This document shows, in pieces, positions 55,328 through 64,000 of a stretch of 64,000 nucleotides of DNA; the stretch's first letter is position 1; every line of letters starts with the position of its first letter. The notes under the pieces are model-generated. The model saw only the letters and a list, made by a program, of their open reading frames with translations, was not told where the DNA came from and ran no database searches. Position numbers and translations under genes: made by a program. This DNA comes from Lactarius indigo (Eukaryota > Basidiomycota > Agaricomycetes > Russulales > Russulaceae). The stretch spans positions 1-64,000 of the forward strand of contig JAFKAC010000123.1 in assembly GCA_025766275.1 (NCBI GenBank). Direction: 5' to 3'.

Positions 55328-58300
55328 ATGTCTGGTTCTTCCTCTGCTCCTGCTGCCGGTGCTGGTGCTCCTCCCAGCCCCACTGGTGGCTCTGCAGGAG
55401 GCTCACTCCCTCCTCCTTCTGGGTCCACACCCTCCACGCGTCTCTCTCAAGCCCACAGTGCCAACTTTGGCATGCCATCTGGCATTCACCTCTCCCAATT
55501 TGATGGCACTGGCTGGAACGAATGGTCTGGGACCATTGAAGCCATCCTTACACTGCATGAAGCTGAGGATGTGTTCACTTTGGATACACCCCCATCAGGC
55601 ATCACCTCCAATGAGTGGGACTCAATCCAACGACGTTCCAAGGCATACCTCCACCTTTATTTAAAGCCAGATGTCTACTCCCTTGTGGCAGACAATACTG
55701 TCTATGCCACCTTCAAGGCGAAGTGGGACAAGCTGAGAGATGTATACGCTGGTGCTTCGGGCAGCACCACCATCTTTAACTTGTGGATCCAGTTAACACA
55801 AGCCCGCCTCGACAACTCTGCACCCATGGCCGCTCAGCTGGCCAAGCTCAATGAGCTTAGGGTTGCCCTTTCTAATGCACAGATGGGTGTCTCTGACGTC
55901 CAATACTGCCTCATTCTCCTCCATGCACTGCCGCCCTCTTATGAGGTGTTGGCCTCTACCATCCTTGCCAGTGGGGCCCCTTCCACACTCAAGCACGCTG
56001 AGATCATAGCATGCATAGTGTCGGAAGAAGCTCGCTGCGCTGGGCCCTCTGGCTCTTCCCTCAACAAGGTGGCCCCCGTCAAGTCGACGGGCAAGAAGGG
56101 CAAGAAGGACCACTCTGGTCTAACTTGCCACTATTGCAACAAAAAGGGCCACATCAAGCCTGACTGCAGGAAGAAAAAGAAGGATGAGGCTGACGCAAAG
56201 GAGAAGGAGAAGGCAGGCAACAAGGCCGCAAATAGTCACATTCTTGTACCTACCACCGCCTCCATTAAGGAGGTCGAAGAGCCCGCCATAGACTGGGCTT
56301 CTCAATCTATTTCTGTTGCCTTGTATGCTGCCTCGCGTGTGCGTTGGATGATGGACAGTGGTGCTACACACCACATTACACCACATCGGTCTGACTTCAA
56401 GGATTATACCCCAACTAAAGGCACTGTACGCCTAGGGGATAAATCCACAATAGACCAAGTGGGTGTCGGGTCTGTCGTCTTTACCACGAGCCAAGGTATC
56501 TCCATCACCCTAAGCAATGTGCTACACCTACCACAGGTGAAGACGCACTTCTTGTTGACGCGCGCCCTAGCACAAAAGGGTGCTGAAATTGCCTTTGATA
56601 GTGGCTCATTTAAAATATCTATCAACCAAAAGTGTGTGGCCAAAGGCTACCTTGAGGACAACCTTTACTGGTTGGACGCAGCCAGCGTCGGCCTCAACGC
56701 CCACACAAAATCAAGTGCTGCCACACTTGATATCTGGCATCAACGCATGGGACACACCTCCTCTGCGGCGCTGAAGGCGCATGGTCCCTCTGCCACTACT
56801 GGCATGGACATAGATAGCTCCACCACGGCCCACACAGTCTGCCGTGGGTGCGAGATGGGTAAATCCACTCGCCAACCCTTTTCTGCGTCCTCCAACAAAA
56901 GGACAACTCGTCAATTTGAGATTGTACACAGTGACCTCGCTGGTCCTATGCAAACTCAGTCCCTGCAAGGCTCGACGTACACAGCCACCTTCATAGACGA
57001 CCACACTAAGTTCACTGTGGTCCACTTCCTTAAATTGAAGGATCAGTTTGCTAAGTCGCTGCAAATGTATTTGGCCTGGGGTGAAACCCAGTCTGGCCAT
57101 AAACTGCGCGCTCTGCACTCTGACCGCGGTGGCGAATACATGTCGAGTGTCACGCAGGACATTCTTAAGCAGAAAGGGATAGAGCATCACCTCACGATGC
57201 CAGGTTCACCACAGTCCAACGGGAAAGCCGAGCAGTTTAACTGCACCATTATGGATAAGGCAATGTCCATGCTCCACACAGCTGGCATGTCTAAAGGCTT
57301 CTGGGAGCATGCAGTGTGCGCAGCTGTGCACATCTATAACCGCTCTCCAGTCCGTGGGCTTAAGTGGCGCACTCCCTATGAGCTCTGGCACTCTGGCAAA
57401 GTGCCTGATGTCTCACATCTTCGCGTCTTCGGATGCAAGGGGTACATGCACGTACCCGCTGATAAGCGTCGCAAATTGGATGCGAAGGCCATTGAGGTCA
57501 CGCTTATCGGGTTTGAGCCCGAATCTAAGGGCTATAAGCTCTGGGACCGCTCAACCCGCTCCGTTCGAGTGTCCAGGGATGTGACATTCGACGAGAGTAG
57601 CTTCCCGTCCCTTCAGGGTGTTGAGACACACCCCACACCTTCACCACCAGTCGTGCCTAGCACAACAGTGACTGCCGTGCCTCACCCGCCGGCGTTACCA
57701 CCAATGCGAGCCCCCTCCCCTGCACACTCCAGTAGTAGTGAGGAGGAGGATGTTGAAAAGCTCCTAGACCCCCCACAAGTCCAACCACGCCCCACCACTC
57801 CACCACCTACTTTGCCAGCCCTGCCCACCACACCTAAACGTGAGCAGACCACTCCCACTTCACCCCCGCCGCGTCCTAGTGCAACGCGCATTATGCGCCA
57901 TGTCCCTCCACCCTCACCAGAAATGCCTGGGGGATTTGAGGATCGTGCACAGCGTAGTCAACTGTTGCGCGAGATGGACAATGCACCAAGGCGCAGTGCT
58001 TGTGCCCCTGTCCCTAATCCGCGTTACTTCAATGCGGACAATGCGGCATGGCGTGGCAGGCATCTGGGGTATGCGGAGTTACTAGCTGCTGCCTTTGTGG
58101 GCCGAGACCCTGCAACTTATGCAGAGGCCATGCGGTCTGCAGCTGCAGATGAGTGGACTAAGGCGTGTCAGTATGAAATGGACGCCCTAGCTAAGAATGG
58201 GACTTGGGAGTTAGTGGATCTCCCGCCTAATCGCAAGGCAGTAAAATCCAAATGGGTCTTTAAGCTCAAAGCGGATGGCCGCTACAGAGCTCGCTTGGTG

Positions 58301-59651
58301 GCTAAGGGATTCACGCAGATCCCTGGCGTAGATTTTGATGAAACCTTCTCTCCTGTCGCACGATTTGAGTCGCTACGTTTACTTCTGGCGTTGGCCGCGC
58401 TGGAGGACTGGCACATCCATCAGATGGATGTTAAGTCTGCTTTTCTCAATGGCGTGCTTGATGAGGAGATTTACATGGAGCAGCCACAAGGTTTCACTGT
58501 CACTGGCTCTGAGATGAAGGTGTGTCGCCTGGTTAAGGCGATCTATGGTCTCAAACAGGCCTCCCGCGCATGGAACTTGCAATTCCATGGAGTGCTCACT
58601 GCACTCGGCTTTAAGCAGGACGTTTGCTGATGCTGGCATATATGTGATGCCTCAACAGGAGGGGTATGATCCACTCTTCGTTATTGTTTACGTTGACGAC
58701 ATCACTATACTGGGTCCCTCGCTGAGTGGTATCAAGCGTTTGAAGTCGGACTTGTCTGAACGCTATGAGATGACAGATCTCGGGGAGATAGAGTCCTATC
58801 TTGGTATGCGCATTGTGCGTGACCGCTCCCTCAGACGCATCGAAATAGATCAGTCTGGCTACATCAAGGATGTCCTTGAACGCTTTGGCATGTCTGATGC
58901 CACACCACACAACACACCCTTGCCCGCTGGTGCTGACGAGCACCTGGTTAAATATATGTCGCAGGCAACTGCCTCAGATATCTCTCACTACCAATCTCTT
59001 ATTGGGAGTCTGCTTTATATGCAGATTGGCACTAGGCCAGATATCTCCTTCGCTGTGTCACGCCTGGCGCAGTACGCAGCGAATCCTTCACCACAACATC
59101 TGCGACTTGCGCAGTATGTCCTATCCTACTTAGTGGGAACTATGGATATGCGTATTATCTATGATGGCGCCAATGGCGATGGCCTTCATGGCTACACTGA
59201 TTCCAGTCTGGCTGATCAGACTGACGACCGCCACTCCACCTCTGGTTATGTGTTCCTACTAGCTAACGGTGCAATAAGCTGGTCTTCACGCAAGCAAAAG
59301 ACTGTTGCCCAAAACACAATGGAAGCGGAATACATGGCCATGACCGATGCGGCTAACCAGGCTGCGTGGTATCAGAGCTTCCTCACGGAACTCGGGTACG
59401 AGGTCGACGACCCCATCCCACTTCATGGTGACAATAAGGGTGCCATTGACTTGGCCTTGAACCCTGTCACTGGGAGACGGTCTAAGCACATTGCCATAAG
59501 GCATCATGTCATTTGGGAGTACATCGAAAAGGGGACCATTACCCTCATTAGAACTCCTACTGTGGATATGGTTGCAGACGGCTTCACAAAGTCACTACCG
59601 CGTGTCCTGCTGCAGAAGCACAACGATGACATGGGACTTGTGTGTACTTAG
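55328..59651 (+). pseudogene. copia 3 Gag-Pol polyprotein, one frameshift
   Basis: The frame 55328-58630 (1100 codons) holds Gag (FDGTGWNEW), zinc knuckle CHYCNKKGHIKPDC (residues 267-280), protease DSGATHH (about 343), integrase finger (WHQRMGH about 469; CRGC about 505), core D, D, E (HSDLAGP, SDRGGEY, GKAEQFN) and the start of RT (KWVFKLKADG, MDVKSAFLNG, IYGLKQA). One extra base near 58618 shifts the frame. From ACG TTT GCT (58620) the frame continues (FADAGIYV, catalytic YVDDITI, RNase H and KHIAIRHH) to TAG 59649-59651. Apart from this base the element looks complete; a sequencing error is possible. Confidence 0.9.
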
Positions 59652-59670
59652 ATTGTAGATCATGGGGAGA

Positions 59671-60037
59671 TGTTGATAAGTGACCCTTGCGCACTTAGCG
59701 GCTCGTATGGTCCGGACTTGCAGCATGGACTGCTTTAGATTAGATATACAGGACTTGTAGATTAGATACTATTTGATCTGTACAATCTGAACTTATCATT
59801 GCGTCATACATGACATCACTGTACTTCTATGACATCATACATCCGGACTCTGCGTTGTATATTACCCTTGTACTTTCCTTTGTTCCGTACTTAGTTCTAT
59901 CCTTATTATGATGTCACTATGATATCATTTAGCTCTGGACTCTCCTTATTCTTTCTCCCTTTGTTCTCAGAACGTCCACTCCTTTGTCCGTTTGTAGAAC
60001 AATAGTTTCTTGTACTGCGTGACTTAGTGTTACATCC
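59671..60037 (+). repeat. 3' LTR of copia 3, interrupted by G6
   Basis: Matches the first 368 bases of the 5' LTR with one base missing (CGTATGG against CGTACTGG), then stops at TTACATCC where the G6 LTR begins. The remainder should lie beyond G6, outside the window. Confidence 0.9.
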
Positions 60038-60612
60038 TGTAACGCCACTACAGGGGCATTGCGTACGACCTGTACAGAGTCAGTCGAATCGTGGTAGCGC
60101 AAGCTCTAAGGCTTGGCTTCAGCGAGATGGTGCACAAGGATCACAAGGATGATGGTCACTTGGATCGTAGAGGGAAGGCCAAGACTCAAAGGTCTGGCAA
60201 AGGCAAAGGGGTTCGTGAGACTTGTGAAAGCACAGAGGCATTCGAGTGTAGTATTTACACAAGAAGTCTAGTCTACTGTACAAGCTAGATAGGACTAGGT
60301 TTAAATAGATAATAGTCTGTATGGCGACTACAAACAGATGGCGCCATCGTTAGTCTCGGAACAAAGGATGGGACATAAAGGGAACAAAGGGGCGTCATAC
60401 TGGGAGTAAAGGGGAATCACGCGGGGTCGCGCGTGATTGGGAACACGACGGGTACTAGCACATGTTGAACTTTATCAGAGGGAAACATCGATAAGTAAGA
60501 CGCGCGATAGGAACCGGATAATCGTAAGGTCCGCGTAGTTGTACAGGGCTCGTATAGTGTGGGAAGGGGAATAGTGATATGCGAAAGAACGAGTCCGAGG
60601 AAAATTGTAACA
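60038..60612 (-). repeat. 3' LTR of G6
   Basis: On the minus strand it reads TGTTACAATTTT...GGCGTTACA, 575 bp, preceded by the polypurine tract ACGGGGGG. Confidence 0.85.
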
Positions 60613-60646
60613 TTACCCCCCGTCTTGGCCTGAAGACGCCTCGACT

Positions 60647-62110
60647 TCAGGACTCCGGGTCGACAAGGTCGTAGATGTCGGCGTCGAGGTTGTTCTCCGG
60701 CCACGGAGAGATGTTGAGCCAACAGTAGTGAGTTTTGAGGAAGAAGAGAGGGCTGCGCTTTCCACATTTGCGGCACATCTCGTATTGTGGGCATCGGATC
60801 TCGTCGTGATTGGTGTTAGTGCGGAAGCATCGTCCGCACCACCTCCCTTGAGTCTCGGTGGCGATGGTCGGAGGCTCTGGGACCATGAAGGAGGTAGATG
60901 CTTCAGTACTTATTGCCTGCTGAATGCGTTCGTCTGCTTGAGAGGTGGTAATGACCTCCTCGACCATTCCTGCACGACGGAAGATGCACCGATAAGACTG
61001 GTGCTCTTGACTTTGACAATGTCGGCAGGCTGGTCGTGGCCTAGTGGGACAGTCGTGTACGAGATGATGGGAACTGCCGCAGTGATAGCAGCGTCGTCGG
61101 TGGGGTTTGTCGGCGAGACGGGGGAATTCTAGTGGTCCCCCTCGTCGTGGAGAAAAGGGGATGGCGTAGCGGGAGTGTCGGAGGGGAGCTGGGAGGGCCG
61201 TCATTTGTGCATACTCGTTACCAATGGTGGCAAGGGCTCCCGCATACTGAAGCCGTCTCTTAGTGCTAGCCAGCATGAGGTCCACCGTGAGCCGGTCCGA
61301 CCATAGTTTGCGGGCGTCTTCCTCCAGTTTTTCGCATTTCTCATCGATCTCTTTGAGCGCGAGAAGCCCGGTATGCAGCCTAGTGACTTCTGCTGTGAGT
61401 CGCGGGGAGTTGAGCTCAATGAGGGTTTCGTCTAAGGCACAGGCGCAAATGTCGTGGGGGTCGAAGAACTGGAGTTGTTCAGCCATGAAGGGGGGCACCG
61501 AGACGTTAGGCCTAAGTGATGAGAGATAAACTGATTCCCCGTAGTGTGGTTGTCCGGCGCCCATTGTCCCTACTACCTCAGTGAAGCCTTTGCGATAGTA
61601 GATATACTTCGCAGTATTGGATCCTCCGTCTGGTAGTGGGATCTGTAGGGGGTAGAACTTCGGGGTGCCTAGTGTGTTCGGGAAGAAGGGGGTGCCGGGG
61701 TCATCAGAGTCGTCAGGAGGGGAGTCAGGTCGATTGTAGTCAATGGGTGTGTGGACACGGACTGGAGTGAAGGGTTCAAGTGGTGGTGGTGGTGTAGAGG
61801 GTGAGGAAGATGGCGGTGAAGGTGCGGGTGGTTCAGGCGGGGGAGTATGTGACTGTGGAGGAGGTGTGGGGGAATATTGTCCCTCTTCTGGCGTTGACGG
61901 GGTGAGTTCTCCTGGCTCTCGTTCTAGAGTTTGGGATACGATGGGGGCGGGGTCGATGGTCATGGTGCTTTGGGGAGACGGTGGTGGTGATAGTCGGGGA
62001 ACGTTTGAGAGGTCGATGGTAACAATCCCTTGTTCGAGGGCAATTTCAAGTTGTGGGTTACTGAGGACTTGAACTAGGGTGGTGTCGGAGATTGGCGTGT
62101 TTGTCATTGT
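60647..62110 (-). CDS. G6 third frame: Pro-rich, coiled coil and zinc knuckles, unknown role
   Basis: An open frame of 487 codons starts at ATG 62110-62108 (MTNTPISDT), just beyond the pol stop at 62148; the frame is open a little further upstream. Order: acidic/proline-rich region, a block with YYRKGFTEVVG and YGESVYLSSL, a coiled coil (LTAEVTRLHTGLLAL, EKLEEDARKLW), two canonical CX2CX4HX4C knuckles (CYHCGSSHHLVHDC, CRHCQSQEHQSYRC) and further Cys/His pairs. The middle resembles the G2 and G4 extension. Zinc knuckles 3' of pol are unusual; RNA binding or a nucleocapsid-like role is a guess. No defect is visible. Confidence 0.7.
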   Translation of the reverse strand, partial: TMTNTPISDTTLVQVLSNPQLEIALEQGIVTIDLSNVPRLSPPPSPQSTMTIDPAPIVSQTLEREPGELTPSTPEEGQYSPTPPPQSHTPPPEPPAPSPPSSSPSTPPPPLEPFTPVRVHTPIDYNRPDSPPDDSDDPGTPFFPNTLGTPKFYPLQIPLPDGGSNTAKYIYYRKGFTEVVGTMGAGQPHYGESVYLSSLRPNVSVPPFMAEQLQFFDPHDICACALDETLIELNSPRLTAEVTRLHTGLLALKEIDEKCEKLEEDARKLWSDRLTVDLMLASTKRRLQYAGALATIGNEYAQMTALPAPLRHSRYAIPFSPRRGGPLEFPRLADKPHRRRCYHCGSSHHLVHDCPTRPRPACRHCQSQEHQSYRCIFRRAGMVEEVITTSQADERIQQAISTEASTSFMVPEPPTIATETQGRWCGRCFRTNTNHDEIRCPQYEMCRKCGKRSPLFFLKTHYCWLNISPWPENNLDADIYDLVDPES

Positions 62111-62147
62111 GGGATTGGGGAACTTTTGAGGGTGGTCGAGTCCCTTT

Positions 62148-64000
62148 TTATATTGTTCGTCCAGCCCCTTTGGCGGATGGGTGTTGTCGATAGTAGTCCT
62201 TGATGGCGTCTGTGGCATTGGTCATGCTGGTTGCAGGCTCCCATGTATTGTCACTTGGTGGGAATCCTTTCCATTTTACCAGGTAGTGGAGTTTGCACCC
62301 TCGCCCTCGTGCCTGGGCGTCTTCAATGCGCTCCACCTCATACTCCTCTTCTCCATCGATAAGGTCAGGTGGAGGTTGGGTGAAATTTGCGCCGTGCATC
62401 TCCGTCTCCTTATACGGTGTGAGAAGGTTTGCATGGAATACCGGGTGGATCTTCCATGTAGTGGGGAGTTCGAGTTCGTAAGAAATGTCTGATAGAACCT
62501 TCGTTATCTTGAATGGTCCGTGTCTCTTTGGGGCTAGTTTACTTGTGGGGTAGAAGGTACGGAGGTTCGTCCCTTCTAGCCATACTTGGTCTCCTTGTTG
62601 ATAGGGTGTGAACCCCATTTTGCCTCATTGCATCATAAGGCATTGCGCGTGTTTAATACTGTCCTGGGCGTGTTGCCTGAGTACTAGCAGTTCTTCCAAT
62701 CGTTGGTCCACGGCTGGGCAGCTCGACGGTTTGGGGCTCCAGGTGGTTCGCGGTTCCCATCCCATAAGGAGCGAGAATGGGGAGTGTTTGGTTGTGGCAT
62801 TTGCCCAGGAGTTGTGCGCGAATTGTGCCATCGGTAGGACTTCTGCCCAGTTATCTTGCCTTACATTGCACCAGTGTCGCAAGTATTGTTCCAGCCATTG
62901 GTTGGTGCGTTCCGACTGGCCATCGGTCTGGGGGTGATATGCCGATGATATGTTTTGTTGTATCCCCAGCGTGCGGCACAGTTGTCTCATGAAGGTAGAC
63001 GCAAATCTGGGGTCTCGATCGGATATAATTTTTCTGGGTAGGCCGTAATGAGGGTATACATGTTGGAGATAGAGTTTGGCCACTCCTTCTGACGTGATGG
63101 TTTCATTGCAAGGAATGAATATTGATGCTTTTAAGCAATCGTGATTGGTGATGGTGAGAATCGAATCGAATCCATTGGATACGGGGAGTTTGACTATGAA
63201 ATCCATTGCTACCACTTCAAAGGGTTCGGCTGTTGGATCTGTGGTAATGGGGAACAGGTCGGGCTTTTGTCGGTGAGAGTTAATCTTGTTGCTTTGACAG
63301 ATGGCACATCCCTTGACGTATGCTTCCACGTCTTTTCGCATATTCGGCCACCAGAAGTCACGTCGTACCAGTTCTAGAGTATTGGCGATTCCTGGGTGTC
63401 CGGCGCTCGGAGTGTCGTGGAAAAAGGTGATTACCCCCCGCTTAAGGTCGTTGTTTCCCACAACAACGAGGGCGTCGCCCTTCCACCATAGCCCATCGTG
63501 CTTCTTTAGGTTATGGGGTTCGACCCATGGGAGTACTGCCGATTCTTCCATGCTCTGAGTAATTTGGGTCCATATGTCCATATCGTGCATGGATGTCTGG
63601 GTGACCTTTAGGAACACTTCTTCTGGTAGTACTGTGACCTGGTCATTGTCCGTTGTTCCATCGTCATAGTCAGGGCGTCTTGATAGGGAGTCTGCTTGGG
63701 TATTCTTGGTGCCGGGGATATGTTTGAGCACGAAATTGTATTCAGAGAGTTCCTGGAATTCTCGTGCTACGCGCCTACTAATTTTTCTTGGTTCCTTCCA
63801 ATATTGGAGGTTGGCATGGTCAGTGTGGATGGTTATCAAGTGGGGGGAGCCAATAAGATATGTGCGCCATGTTCGTAGGGCTTTGATGATGGCCAGTAAT
63901 TCTCTGTCATAGATGTCGTAGTTACGTTCTGCTTCGGTTAGTGATTCCGAATAGAACGCCACTGGGTGTAGTTTCTGGTCTTCTCCCTTTTGATTTAGTA
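62148..64000 (-). pseudogene. G6 RNase H (part), integrase and chromodomain
   Basis: From the window edge: HPVAFYSESLTEAERNYDIYDREL and TDHANLQYW (RNase H), the finger HDTPSAGHPGIANTLE with CAICQ, the core (AMDFIVKLPV, SDRDPRF, DGQSERTNQW), then [15 protein letters not shown] and the chromodomain [16 protein letters not shown] with [17 protein letters not shown] single TGA at 62627-62625 interrupts it, which CGA to TGA explains. Otherwise the frame is continuous for 604 codons plus what lies outside. Confidence 0.88.

Larger units (their letters stand above)
53975..60037 (+). mobile_element. young Ty1/copia element copia 3
   Basis: 5' LTR 53975-54547, long leader, one gag-pol frame with a single frameshift, and 3' LTR from 59671, which is interrupted at 60037 by gypsy G6. 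Over the ~367 bp both LTRs share I see one difference, a single missing base. The insertion is therefore recent. Confidence 0.92.
60038..64000 (-). mobile_element. gypsy chromovirus G6, continues past window end
   Basis: Minus-strand element inserted into the copia 3 3' LTR, hence the youngest insertion in this block. Visible are the 3' LTR, a 3' open frame with zinc knuckles, chromodomain, integrase and part of RNase H. Confidence 0.9.

Noticed and set aside
1..64000. tRNA or rRNA genes
   Set aside because: I looked for cloverleaf-like and conserved rRNA segments on both strands and saw none I could support by eye.

Overview
The window is the end of a fungal chromosome, almost certainly a basidiomycete (Agaricomycete). 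It opens with a CCCTAAA telomere tract. It carries a KDZ-type transposase gene with very short introns next to a TET/JBP-like dioxygenase gene, a pairing known from mushroom genomes. Nearly everything else is retrotransposon: chromodomain Ty3/gypsy elements, Ty1/copia elements, and pieces of a LINE and a Helitron. I see no host housekeeping gene, rRNA, tRNA or CRISPR array.

Layout. 1-733: telomere, a telomere-attached element with a hammerhead ribozyme, and a short telomeric seam. 723-902: a gene cut off at that seam. 1317-2381: TET/JBP dioxygenase. 3644-7387: KDZ transposase, apparently intact, ten exons. 7886-11109: three small unrecognised genes. 9120-13080: three tandem arrays. 13335-14879: three more telomere-type elements, each with a hammerhead motif, with seams at 14630-14642 and 14868-14879. 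14880-21650: a gypsy element cut at the seam, a copia element and LTRs. About 22120-22350: a fifth hammerhead copy and a seam cutting a Helitron gene. 22351-30296: decayed, AT-rich material, a solo LTR and a LINE fragment. 30297-64000: copia 2, gypsy elements G2, G3, G5 and G4, a young copia element (copia 3) and gypsy G6, which runs off the window.

Central interpretation. Short CCCTAAACCC(TAA) tracts lie directly at the 3' ends of elements carrying type I hammerhead ribozymes, and the DNA just centromeric of a tract is a coding region stopped in mid-frame: gypsy pol at 14880, a Helitron protein at 22350, and a small gene at 733. This is what is expected if the chromosome end was broken and healed several times, each time capped by telomeric repeats and a retroelement that primes on telomeric DNA. 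Endonuclease-deficient Penelope-like elements (Athena, Coprina) are the known precedent. No Penelope reverse transcriptase is present here, so these copies would be non-autonomous or pLTR-like.

Second theme. Most premature stops in the mobile elements look like C-to-T changes (CGA to TGA, CAG to TAG), and the two G2 LTRs differ largely at CpG. This suggests cytosine methylation and deamination, in the same window as a 5-methylcytosine-oxygenase-like gene.
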